Below the pieces are notes generated by a model. It saw nothing but the letters and a program-made list of their open reading frames with translations. It was not told where the DNA came from and made no database searches. The position numbers and the translations under genes are program-made. A DNA stretch of 64,000 bases. Origin: G965233625 sp965233625 (GTDB taxonomy: Bacteria > Planctomycetota > Planctomycetia > Pirellulales > Pirellulaceae). Below, piece after piece: positions 26,178 to 34,368 of this stretch. Numbering within the stretch: the first letter of the stretch is position 1; every line of letters starts with the position of its first letter. The stretch lies in contig OZ247499.1 of NCBI GenBank assembly GCA_965233625.1, positions 496,001 to 560,000 on the forward strand, read 5' to 3'.

Positions 26178-29093
26178 TCACCCGGCAAGTCCTTCCAGCA
26201 GCACGGCGGCGCCGGGGTACTCCGGGTCGATTTCAAGCAATTCTTTGAGTGTCTGCCTGGCTTTCTCTATTTCTTTCGCTTGCACATACGCATCCGCCAG
26301 CGCGAACCGCCAGGCAAGCTTCGAGCCGTCTAGTTTAATCGCGGTGAGATATTCCGCGACCGCCTCTTCGTAATTCCTGACGCCGGTCTCCGCTTCAGCT
26401 AGCTGTGCATGTGCTTCCGCGTCTTCTACGTCCGTGTAGATGATCTGGTTCGCCCATTTCCTGGCAGCCTGAAAGTCCTGCCGTTTCAGGGCAAGCTGGG
26501 CGAGTTTTTTGGATAGCGTCAGATTATCTGAATCCAGCAACGAGAGCTTCTTGAGCGTGGCAGCCAGCTTTTCGTTATTGCCGGTCTGAAGGTAGACACG
26601 CGCGAGGGCTTTGTGCCAGCGTTCGGGATGCGGGGCGTGCTTCTGGCCGAGTAGGTAAAGACGTTCGGCATCCGCAAATTTTTTCTGTTTCAGCCGCATT
26701 GCGGCCAGCAACGTCAGATGGTTCTCCTGCGGTTTCTGCGTGTTGAGCGATTCCTCCAGGAGCGTCAGCGCTTTCCGGGCATCGCCAATGGTCAGATAAA
26801 CTCTGGCTAGAACGTACGCCGCCAGTTGATGCCCGGGCTGAATCTTCTCTGCCGCCAGCGCCAGCGACCGCGCCTGCGGCGTTTCGCCCCGGCGGATCAT
26901 TTCGTAGGCAAGCTTGGCCAGCAGATCCGCGTTCTTGGGGTCGGCGGCAACCGCCTGCTTCAACTGCGAGAGCGTCAGCTCTTTTTGCGAAGCAGGGCCA
27001 ATGTACGCCTTGACGATTTCCGCAATGCTCTGGCGGTAGGTCTTCTCAAAGTCCTCCTGCTCAACATCAAAACACTTCTTCAGCGCCTGGCTGGTATTGA
27101 GGTTTTCCGCGTACGCGTCGAGCATCTTGATCAGTGCCTCTTCGCCAAAACGCTTGAGCAGATGTTCGGCGTACAGCCGCGACTGGCAGTAGGCGAGTGT
27201 CCAGTCGTCGCCGGTTTTGGGACGGACAAAGCCCAGGTTAATGGTGTCGAGGGTGAACAGCTTATCTTCAGAATACCGGCGGGTGAGGATTTCGTCCCAA
27301 CTGGCCGGACGCGGGAACCCTTCGTGCCAGACGGCCAGTGCTTCGGTGTACCAGTGCGGAATATTGAAGTTGGTCTGCTGCAGGTTGACGACGTGCACAA
27401 ACTCATGCTTCAACACGCGGCCCCAGTGGTATTTCTGCTTCATCGATGTCGGCGAAGCTAACGCCACCATTTTGCCCGCACAGGCGCCAACCGTGCCCAC
27501 ATAAGGCAGCCCGACCATCCTCGCGCTGAACCAGCTATGCCCGCTGGTGCTCTTCGTGCGGTTAAAGAATTCAAAGAGGGTTTTCTCTTTCGGTTCGTAT
27601 CCCAGGCGTTTGACCAGATCCGGGTAGATCTCTTTTTCCAGCAGCTTGGCGGCATACCTCGCCAGAAGTTCATCACGACCACGATCAAAGCGGATGACGA
27701 AGTGATCTGTTTCCAGCACGGCGTAAGACTTCAGCAGGTCGAGCACCGCAAGCTGATTCTTGATCCGCACGTTGAACGGATCGATCTTGAACGATTCTTC
27801 CAGCAGCACGGCCGCCTTCACTTCGTCGCCCAGCCGCATATACATCAGGCCGAGATGCCCGCGTGGACCTATCATTTGCGGCAGACGCTTCTGGGCCTCC
27901 TCATAGTATTTCGCTGCGACGGGATACTTCCGCTGATCATCCAGTGAGGCAGCAAGCGCGAAAAAGAAGCGCCCGCAGTGCGGATTGGCAGCGGTGGCCT
28001 GCTCGATAAGCTTGCCCATGCGGCTGTTCTCTAAAGGCTTGTTCAGTCCGTCGAGGCTGCCGTATGCTGCCGCCAGGCGGCCCAAGGTTGCTTCGTCCCG
28101 CGGGTTGATCTTCTGGGCGGCTTCGAGTGTTTCAATAGCCTCAGCCGTCTGGAAATTCATCAGGTAAAGATCAGCCTGCGCATGATGGGCCGCCAGTAGC
28201 GAGGGATTGAATATCTTTGCCTGATCAATAAAGGTCTGCGCCTTATCTAGGTCAAAGTTCTGCAATGCCAAGGCAGCACGCGCGGCGTGCACAGGGGCGG
28301 CGGCGGGGTTGATCCTCAAAGCGGCGGTCAGTTCGCGGTCTGCTTGCGGCCGGTTGTACTTCTCTTTAAACAGCAGTGCGGTTTCCAGATGACTCCGCCA
28401 GTAGTTCTTCTCATAGTCGCGCGTCGCCGGGTAATAGTCACCGACCAGCAACTGAAAGAGGTTGCCTTTGCGTGTCCACCGGGCACGTTGCGCCGTTGCT
28501 AAAGCGACGTAGTGGATCGTTTCAGCATCCGCGATTTCCTTCTGCGAATTCACGAATTCGCGGAACCAGGCGTACGCCGCTTCGGCTTCCTTGAGTCTGC
28601 CGTGAACGCGATGCAATTCGGCATCCCACCACCTTGCCTGCGGCTGCTTCGGGTCCAGTTTCAATGCGGCAGCGACCTGTCTGGCAGCGGCCGGGTAATC
28701 GCCTTTGTTGAATGCAATGCCCGCGTGTTCCGCGTGGAGAGACGCGTCTTCGGCGAATTTCTGTTCGGCGGCGGCAAGAATGGAAAGGGCTTTGTCCGCA
28801 TCGCCTACGGCAGTGCTGCAACGGGCGAGGCCGACGGCGGCGGCAGGCTCCTCGATCTTTCTGAACGCGGCGGCTGCCTCCTCGTACTTGCCGGTCAGTA
28901 GAAGCTGCTGTGCCGTTTGCAGTTGCTGGTTGGTGGCGTCTTCGGCTTCTACTTCCGCGGGCGTCGGTTTGCCATCGACGGCCGGCGCCGGTTTGGGTTC
29001 CTGGCTGGCAGCAGGCGTGGCGAGAACGCACGTCGCTACGATTGCCAGGAAGAACTGGCGGGGGATGCCGCTGGTTGCAAAGAATACTGGCAT
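26178..29093 (-). CDS. Exported TPR protein with peptidase-MA-like HExxH domain
   Basis: About 971 residues from the ATG at 29093, chosen because the signal peptide (RQFFLAIVATCVLATPAAS) follows it; the open frame begins 16 codons earlier. Seen: N-terminal TPR repeats to about residue 450, a central domain with the zinc-protease motif HEFVH (563-567) and a following WYTEALAVWHEG that could give the third ligand, then more TPRs to the end (for example AAYVLARVYLTIGDARKALT). Known: the peptidase MA (M61/gluzincin-like) domain inside TPR proteins is common in planctomycetes and deltaproteobacteria; activity is rarely shown. First gene of the minus-strand run to 22565. Probably periplasmic. Confidence 0.88.
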   Translation of the reverse strand: MPVFFATSGIPRQFFLAIVATCVLATPAASQEPKPAPAVDGKPTPAEVEAEDATNQQLQTAQQLLLTGKYEEAAAAFRKIEEPAAAVGLARCSTAVGDADKALSILAAAEQKFAEDASLHAEHAGIAFNKGDYPAAARQVAAALKLDPKQPQARWWDAELHRVHGRLKEAEAAYAWFREFVNSQKEIADAETIHYVALATAQRARWTRKGNLFQLLVGDYYPATRDYEKNYWRSHLETALLFKEKYNRPQADRELTAALRINPAAAPVHAARAALALQNFDLDKAQTFIDQAKIFNPSLLAAHHAQADLYLMNFQTAEAIETLEAAQKINPRDEATLGRLAAAYGSLDGLNKPLENSRMGKLIEQATAANPHCGRFFFALAASLDDQRKYPVAAKYYEEAQKRLPQMIGPRGHLGLMYMRLGDEVKAAVLLEESFKIDPFNVRIKNQLAVLDLLKSYAVLETDHFVIRFDRGRDELLARYAAKLLEKEIYPDLVKRLGYEPKEKTLFEFFNRTKSTSGHSWFSARMVGLPYVGTVGACAGKMVALASPTSMKQKYHWGRVLKHEFVHVVNLQQTNFNIPHWYTEALAVWHEGFPRPASWDEILTRRYSEDKLFTLDTINLGFVRPKTGDDWTLAYCQSRLYAEHLLKRFGEEALIKMLDAYAENLNTSQALKKCFDVEQEDFEKTYRQSIAEIVKAYIGPASQKELTLSQLKQAVAADPKNADLLAKLAYEMIRRGETPQARSLALAAEKIQPGHQLAAYVLARVYLTIGDARKALTLLEESLNTQKPQENHLTLLAAMRLKQKKFADAERLYLLGQKHAPHPERWHKALARVYLQTGNNEKLAATLKKLSLLDSDNLTLSKKLAQLALKRQDFQAARKWANQIIYTDVEDAEAHAQLAEAETGVRNYEEAVAEYLTAIKLDGSKLAWRFALADAYVQAKEIEKARQTLKELLEIDPEYPGAAVLLEGLAG

Positions 29094-29167
29094 ATCGGCG
29101 CCACCTGCTGGAAGGAAAGAACTCCTGCAAACTAGCACCATTAAACGGCAACCGCAATCAGCGGCAG

Positions 29168-29195
29168 TTGGCCTGGACGGCGGTTACTCTATATT
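29168..29195 (+). promoter_or_regulatory. Possible promoter for the small membrane protein at 29241
   Basis: TTGGCC (29168-29173) and TATATT (29190-29195) with a 16-base spacer. A transcript would start about 40 bases before the ATG at 29241. It sits in the divergent gap opposite the TPR gene. The hexamers are seen; the activity is inferred. Confidence 0.35.
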
Positions 29196-29240
29196 GTGCA
29201 CATCCGTAGTCCCGCGTTTCCCTCCGCAGCAAGCCTTCGT

Positions 29241-29555
29241 ATGTCTGCTTTTGACTATCCGCGCAACGCCGCCCGGTTTTCGATCATCGCCCCCTATGCG
29301 GCGTTTATGCTGATGTGCGTCAACCGGCAGCTAGAGACCGATCTGGGCGCTGCGGCAGATGTTGCAGGCTATATCGCCAGCAGCATTAGCATCCTGCTGA
29401 TGGTGGCAGCCGCAGTGGCGGGCGTTTATGCGTTGCTGGCCGGGCGACGGGCGAAGAATCTGGAAACGGTGCAGATTGCCGTTCTAGGGCTGATTACGAG
29501 TTGTGGGAGTATTGGTCTAACGCTGGTTGCGGTTTATATCGTTTATTCCAGGTGA
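29241..29555 (+). CDS. Small three-helix membrane protein, unknown
   Basis: 104 residues from the ATG at 29241; the frame is open 15 codons further upstream, but those residues look non-coding and overlap the possible promoter. Seen: three hydrophobic segments (FSIIAPYAAFMLMCV; AGYIASSISILLMVAAAVAGVYALLAG; VLGLITSCGSIGLTLVAVYIV) with short charged loops. No motif. There is no good ribosome site. Its 3' end overlaps the opposing gene at 29494 by 62 bases. Resembles small DUF4190-like inner-membrane proteins in layout only. Confidence 0.6.
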   Translation: MSAFDYPRNAARFSIIAPYAAFMLMCVNRQLETDLGAAADVAGYIASSISILLMVAAAVAGVYALLAGRRAKNLETVQIAVLGLITSCGSIGLTLVAVYIVYSR

Positions 29556-29862
29556 AGCCGCGCAGGGCGAATCCCCGCCAGGGATCTTCCGGGGCGGATC
29601 GTTGCGAGACTTCGAAAGCTTCGTTTGCAACCGGCTGCTCTACTTCGCAACAGACACAGCACTTGGCGCCTTCGCCCGTGTACGCATAGTCTGGGCCAAG
29701 CACGACACGACGGATGCAGTTGCCAACGATGTGGCCTTTTTGATGCCCACGTGTCAGTAACGGTCTTGAGACATAGTCAAGATCCCACCACGGCTCGCGC
29801 GCCGTTGCTGTCGAGGCGCCGAAACTCACTGCTAAAAACGTCACAATTAGAATGATCCGCAC
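29494..29862 (-). CDS. Small exported cysteine-containing protein, unknown
   Basis: About 122 residues from a GTG at 29862 with GGGAG a few bases upstream; the frame is open to 29895. Seen: signal peptide (VRIILIVTFLAVSFGASTATA, cleaved before REPWWD), then a short mature region with CIRRV and a KCCVCCEVEQ cluster of four cysteines that could bind a metal or form disulfides. No family recognised. The 3' end overlaps the opposing small membrane protein gene, so one of the two may be wrong; the signal peptide and ribosome site favour this one. Confidence 0.55.
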   Translation of the reverse strand: MRIILIVTFLAVSFGASTATAREPWWDLDYVSRPLLTRGHQKGHIVGNCIRRVVLGPDYAYTGEGAKCCVCCEVEQPVANEAFEVSQRSAPEDPWRGFALRGFTWNKRYKPQPALDQYSHNS

Positions 29863-29992
29863 ACCTTGCTCCCTGTGCTGATAACGTGTTCCCAAAAGTC
29901 ACACGCAGAAAGCATAGGTTGCGGATTTGCGCCGTGATGTTTTTATGCATCATCAAGCACAAGGTTACTAGGGCGATGCGGCCCGGCCAATG

Positions 29993-30697
29993 CTACGCGG
30001 ACTTCTGCTCGTCCGCTTGAATCTTCCCGTCCAGCATTTGAATTACGCGGTGCGCGGCGTCTGCGACAACGTCGCTGTGTGTGATCAGAACGAGCGTGAC
30101 GCCATGATTCTGATGCAGATCATCAAACAGCGCCAGGATTTCACGCTCTGTCTTCGAGTCCAGATTGCCCGTCGGTTCGTCCGCCAGCAGCAACGCCGGT
30201 TCGTTCGCCAGAGAACGAGCGATCGCCACACGCTGACGCTCGCCCACCGAAAGTTTATTTGGCAGGTGATTGGCACGGTGCTCCAGCCCCACCAGCTTCA
30301 AAAGCTCTTTCGCTTTGGGCACTCTGGCCGCTGCCGGGCGATTGCTTTCGAACATCGGTGTGATGATGTTCTCGACGGCTGTCAGTGTGGGGAGAAGATG
30401 GAATGACTGAAAGACGAAGCCCAGCTTTTCGCTGCGGTACTGGTCCAGACTTCCTAACGCGGAAAGCGGCTTTCCTTCAAAAAGCACTTCTCCAGATGTG
30501 GGGTTATCCAATCCGCCTAGCATGCTTAAGAGCGTGGATTTTCCACTGCCGGAATGGCCCATGATGGCGACGTATTCGCCGCGACGGATGTTGAGATTTA
30601 CCTTGTCGAGCGCTTTGACATTGCCGTCGGGAAACTCTTTGCAGAGGTTGCGGGTGCTGAGCAGTGCGGGGGCGTCATCGCCGGGTTGATTATTCAT
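29993..30697 (-). CDS. LolD/MacB-type ABC transporter ATPase
   Basis: 234 residues from the ATG at 30697, which overlaps the stop of the permease gene; the frame is open 12 codons upstream. Seen: Walker A GHSGSGKS (47-54), the LSVGERQR signature (LSVGE instead of LSGGQ), Walker B ALLLADEP and the H-loop VLITHS. Known: this subfamily pairs with FtsX/MacB-type permeases and acts by mechanotransmission, for lipoprotein release or peptide/drug export. Operon with the permease immediately upstream. Confidence 0.94.
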   Translation of the reverse strand: MNNQPGDDAPALLSTRNLCKEFPDGNVKALDKVNLNIRRGEYVAIMGHSGSGKSTLLSMLGGLDNPTSGEVLFEGKPLSALGSLDQYRSEKLGFVFQSFHLLPTLTAVENIITPMFESNRPAAARVPKAKELLKLVGLEHRANHLPNKLSVGERQRVAIARSLANEPALLLADEPTGNLDSKTEREILALFDDLHQNHGVTLVLITHSDVVADAAHRVIQMLDGKIQADEQKSA

Positions 30698-31841
30698 GCC
30701 GCAAACCTTCCCACGGCAGCAGTCGCGCCGCACGCAGCGCCGGCCAGAAGCCGCCCACCAGTCCCACGATCAGCGCCAGCCCGAATCCTTTGACAAACAC
30801 CAGTGGAGAAATGTGGCCTTCAATAAATCCGCTGACTTGTGGCAGCGTTGTCAGGTAAGCGGTCAGCACCACCGCACAGACCGCGCCGATGATGGCGCCC
30901 GCCATCGAGATCATCAGCGATTCGCCGATAATCATCCGCATCACACGCCATTTCCGCCAGCCAATGGCCCTCAGCACGCTGATCTCGCGAACACGTTCCA
31001 CCACCGACATCACCATCGTGTTCAGCGTACCAATCGCGCCGACGATAAACGCGATCATCGATGTGAGCCATGCCATGCCATGTGTCATCTGGATCGGAGC
31101 CGACTTCGACGCGAACTCGCGCGTCGGTAGCGCCGCCATCCGGCCAGATTCACCGTCGGCGCCTTTCACTAAAGCGATAGCGTCGGCAATCTTGCTCACC
31201 GAGGCATCATCTTTGTGGTCCGCGTCTACGATCACCGAATAAGCCGTTACGCTATCTTCGCGATCCATCAACCAGCGTAATTCGTTGATCGGAATCACCA
31301 GGGCGCCGTTTTCGTACACGCTGTGGCTGTGGTAGATGCCGACGATTTCGTACTCCACATCCTGAAGCAGCATCTTGTCGCCAGTCTTCTTCTTCGTGTT
31401 CTTAGCCAGCACTTCGCCCAGAATGATCGCCTTCTTATCTCCCTTGTTCAGGTTCCGTCCGTCCAGAATCTTGAGATCACTGTACAGAAACGAACCAGGC
31501 TCCCAGCCCTGCAACAATACGGTTAGATCGGTCGTCTCGGCGGAGTAGTTAACCACCTCTAGAAGCCCCGCCGCGACCTTTTGCACGCCGGGAATGGCTT
31601 CTATCTTGGGTTGAAGCCCGGCATTCAGATCGCTGGTTAGATGGTCGATAACGCCATCTGCGGTGACGATGATATCCGTGCCTTTGTTTTCAAAGCTCCG
31701 CGTCATCGCCGTTTCAAAACCTTCTGTAATGCCGAGCAGCGCGATGGTGGTGCCAACCGCAACCGCCACGCCAATGGTGGTCAGCGCCGTCCGCGATGGT
31801 CGCCTGAGCAGGTTTTTGGCGATAAAGATCAGAAAGTGCAA
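30690..31841 (-). CDS. FtsX/MacB-type ABC permease
   Basis: 383 residues from a TTG at 31841, with GGAG seven bases upstream. Seen: N-terminal membrane helix preceded by KNLLRRPSRTALTTIGVAVAVG, a MacB_PCD-like periplasmic domain of about 210 residues, then three C-terminal helices of the FtsX domain (IAFIVGAIGTLNTMVMSVVERV; IISMAGAIIGA-like; VKGFGLALIVGLVGGFWPAL) ending in ARLLPWEGLRHE. Known partner is the ATPase whose start overlaps this stop. Substrate not determinable. No membrane-fusion protein is next to it. Confidence 0.93.
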   Translation of the reverse strand: MHFLIFIAKNLLRRPSRTALTTIGVAVAVGTTIALLGITEGFETAMTRSFENKGTDIIVTADGVIDHLTSDLNAGLQPKIEAIPGVQKVAAGLLEVVNYSAETTDLTVLLQGWEPGSFLYSDLKILDGRNLNKGDKKAIILGEVLAKNTKKKTGDKMLLQDVEYEIVGIYHSHSVYENGALVIPINELRWLMDREDSVTAYSVIVDADHKDDASVSKIADAIALVKGADGESGRMAALPTREFASKSAPIQMTHGMAWLTSMIAFIVGAIGTLNTMVMSVVERVREISVLRAIGWRKWRVMRMIIGESLMISMAGAIIGAVCAVVLTAYLTTLPQVSGFIEGHISPLVFVKGFGLALIVGLVGGFWPALRAARLLPWEGLRHE

Positions 31842-31877
31842 TTCAATCTCCGTTTAGCTTTGCAGTCTGGCAGGCTG

Positions 31878-32717
31878 TTACGCTTGGTCCCATGACTGGA
31901 GGGATTGCAGCACTTTATCGACAAACTCGCTGGGGTTTTCGACCGGCGCCAGATGTTTCGCTCCGCTGACGCTATCTATCTTAATGCCCGGCAGGTGGTC
32001 GGCAAGGTAGTCGCGGGTGGCGTTAAACGCGGTGTGCTCATCGTAAAGACCCAGCACGGGTTGCTTAACAGCGGCGATTTTTTCGGCAGTCAGGCCGGCC
32101 ACTTCAAACATCTCGTCGCCGGCAGGAGTTGAAGCCAGTTGCCTGACCTGCCTGAGCCAGCGGACGGCGAACGGCGTCATCACTTCGCCCAGTTGTGCAA
32201 ACTGTTCGTCCGAAAACCCGTCGATCGTGCGGAACAACTTGCCGAAGTCCACGGCCTCGCCGATATCAGGTCCGCATTTCAGCAGTTGCCCCCGCAGATC
32301 CTGCCAGACTTCCGCCTGCCCGAGGTCCGGCTCCAGTTCGCGAAGCCCAGGAAAGAAGGTGTCTGAAAGCACAATACCCCGCACCAGTTGCGGATACTCC
32401 ACGGCGGCATGCGTCGCCACGACGCCGCCGTAACTGTGCCCGACGGTAAAGGCCGGACCTAACTCCAAAGCTTCGTGCACGGCGGCAAAGTCGGCTGCCA
32501 TGTGCTGCGAGGTGTAGCCGGTGGGCGTTACCGTGGAAAGTCCGTGCCCACGCAGATCGTACGCTGTTACGCGGAAATGCTTCGCCAGTTTGTCGATCAC
32601 GCCCGTCACCATCCACACGGAAAGATTGGCGGTGAACGCGTGCACCAGCACCACGTCTGGACCTTCTCCGTCCTGTTGGTAATGGAAACGCAACCCGTTT
32701 GTTTCTAGGTGAGGCAT
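31878..32717 (-). CDS. Alpha/beta hydrolase
   Basis: 279 residues from the ATG at 32717; the open frame extends 28 codons upstream but those residues do not look like a protein start of this family. Seen: oxyanion region VLVHAFTANLSVW, RGHGLS, nucleophile elbow GHSYGG (Ser95), and the C-terminal GAKHLAPVENP with the catalytic His. Known: esterase/lactonase-type folds such as 3-oxoadipate enol-lactonase-like proteins share this pattern. Substrate unknown. It is 36 bases before the ABC permease on the same strand, so possibly cotranscribed. Confidence 0.93.
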   Translation of the reverse strand: MPHLETNGLRFHYQQDGEGPDVVLVHAFTANLSVWMVTGVIDKLAKHFRVTAYDLRGHGLSTVTPTGYTSQHMAADFAAVHEALELGPAFTVGHSYGGVVATHAAVEYPQLVRGIVLSDTFFPGLRELEPDLGQAEVWQDLRGQLLKCGPDIGEAVDFGKLFRTIDGFSDEQFAQLGEVMTPFAVRWLRQVRQLASTPAGDEMFEVAGLTAEKIAAVKQPVLGLYDEHTAFNATRDYLADHLPGIKIDSVSGAKHLAPVENPSEFVDKVLQSLQSWDQA

Positions 32718-32786
32718 GGTCGATGTTGTGAAGTGATGAATCGATGCATCCGCAAACCTGCTGCGGAATGCACCCAGACGGGTTGA

Positions 32787-32815
32787 TTGTAGTTGGCGCA
32801 CGCGGCACGTAAAAT
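32787..32815 (+). promoter_or_regulatory. Possible sigma-70 promoter of the 32876 sulfatase
   Basis: TTGTAG (32787-32792) and TAAAAT (32810-32815) with a 17-base spacer; the -10 hexamer is close to consensus, the -35 poor. It would give a leader of about 55 bases. It overlaps the 5' part of the divergent hydrolase open frame, which supports the shorter hydrolase start. Confidence 0.35.
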
Positions 32816-32875
32816 TCAGCTTGCCCTTGCCTTCAGACTTGTGCCATCAGCCCTGATTCTAACGGGACATTCAAC

Positions 32876-34282
32876 ATGCGACAGACACCCTTGCTAACCG
32901 TGGATTCGCGTTTACTAACAGCGATCATCATGGCGGCCCTTTTGCTGGCTACAAGCTTCACTGCTGCGGATACGGCTGAGGCTGCGAAGAAACCCAACTT
33001 CATCATCATGATCGCCGATGATGTTTCGTGGAACGATCTGGGTTGCTACGGGCACGAGAAAATCAAAACGCCGCACCTGGATAAAATGGCGGCCGAAGGC
33101 TTGCGGTTTGAACAGGCGTTTCTCACGTGCAGTTCATGCAGTCCCAGCCGGTGCAGCATTATGACCGGACGCTACCCGCATAGCACCGGCGCCGGCGAAC
33201 TGCATCAACCGTTACCCGCCAACCGAATTGTCTTTGCCGGGCTGCTAAAGAAAGCTGGATACTACACAGCGAGCGCCGGAAAGTGGCACCTGGGCAATGC
33301 GGCGCGGAAGAACTTCGACCGTATCGAGGGCGGAAGCCCCAGCGGGTGTGAGAACTGGGTCAAAGTCCTGCAAGAGCGGCCCAAGGATCAACCATTCTTC
33401 CTCTGGCTGGCGGCGTTCGACGCACACCGTGGCTATCAGAAAAACGCCATCAAACAGCCGCACACCGCATCCGACGCCAAAGTGCCGCCGTACCTGCCGG
33501 ACGTTCTGCCGGTGCGGGAAGACCTGGCCATGTACTACGATGAAATCAGCCGGCTGGACCAGTACGCAGGTAAGGTCTTCGCGGAACTAAAGCGGCAGGG
33601 CGTGGACGAAGATACGTTTGTCTTGTTCATGGCGGATAATGGCCGGCCCTTCCCTCGCTGCAAAACAACGGTCTACGACAGCGGCGTGCGGACCCCCTTT
33701 ATCATCCGCTGGCCAGGCAATGTGCAGCCGGGAAGTGTGAGTAAACAACTGGTGAGCAGTGTCGATATCGCACCAACGCTGCTTTCACTCGCAGGCATCA
33801 AGCCCGGCGAATCGTTCCAAGGGCAGAGTTTCGCACCTATTCTCAGTGGCGCCGCCTACCTGGGCCGCCAGTACGTGTACGCGGAACATAACTGGCACGA
33901 CTACCAGGCATTTCAGCGTTCCGTCCGCGGACACAAATATCTTTACATTCACAACGGTCTGCCCAAGCTGCCCAACACGCCGCCTGCCGACGCGGTCCGT
34001 TCGCCTAGCTACAAGGTAATGCAAGAGCTTGAAGCTGCCGGAAAGCTGCCCGCCGCGCAGCGCGATTGCTTTATCGCGCCGCGGCCTGTGGATGAGCTAT
34101 ACGATGTGCAGGCCGACCCGCACAACATGAAGAACCTGGCTGCCGACCCACGTTTTGCCGCGGAGCTAAGCCGGATGAAACAAGCATTTGCCGACTGGCA
34201 GATGAGGACGGGCGATGCTCAACCAGATTCGCTCACGCCCGACGGATTCCACCGCCAGACAGGCGTGCGGCTGAAAAAGTGA
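32876..34282 (+). CDS. Sulfatase (heparan-N-sulfatase-like), exported
   Basis: 468 residues. Seen: signal/hydrophobic region (LLTAIIMAALLLATSFTA), metal ligands in IMIADDVSWNDLGCYG, and the sulfatase signature CSPSRCSIMTG with Cys88 the expected formylglycine. GKWHLG and ADNGRPFPRCKTTVYD follow; this last segment, with an Arg-Pro-Phe-Pro run after ADNG, is typical of the N-sulfoglucosamine sulfohydrolase-like group. Known: members remove N- or O-sulfate from glycosaminoglycan-type sugars. The assignment to that subgroup is by motif only. Followed by pyruvate carboxylase after 86 bases, with its own possible -10, so probably a separate unit. Confidence 0.93.
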   Translation: MRQTPLLTVDSRLLTAIIMAALLLATSFTAADTAEAAKKPNFIIMIADDVSWNDLGCYGHEKIKTPHLDKMAAEGLRFEQAFLTCSSCSPSRCSIMTGRYPHSTGAGELHQPLPANRIVFAGLLKKAGYYTASAGKWHLGNAARKNFDRIEGGSPSGCENWVKVLQERPKDQPFFLWLAAFDAHRGYQKNAIKQPHTASDAKVPPYLPDVLPVREDLAMYYDEISRLDQYAGKVFAELKRQGVDEDTFVLFMADNGRPFPRCKTTVYDSGVRTPFIIRWPGNVQPGSVSKQLVSSVDIAPTLLSLAGIKPGESFQGQSFAPILSGAAYLGRQYVYAEHNWHDYQAFQRSVRGHKYLYIHNGLPKLPNTPPADAVRSPSYKVMQELEAAGKLPAAQRDCFIAPRPVDELYDVQADPHNMKNLAADPRFAAELSRMKQAFADWQMRTGDAQPDSLTPDGFHRQTGVRLKK

Positions 34283-34327
34283 CTTGGACCAGCCTTTAAC
34301 ACCGTCGCAACACGCGTCCGCCTGCCT

Positions 34328-34333
34328 TATACT
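34328..34333 (+). promoter_or_regulatory. Possible -10 element for pyruvate carboxylase
   Basis: TATACT at 34328-34333, about 35 bases before the ATG at 34369. There is no convincing -35 hexamer at the usual distance, so this is a tentative call. Confidence 0.3.
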
Positions 34334-34368
34334 TGCGGCCTTCTGACAACCACCATCTGCCGGATCTC

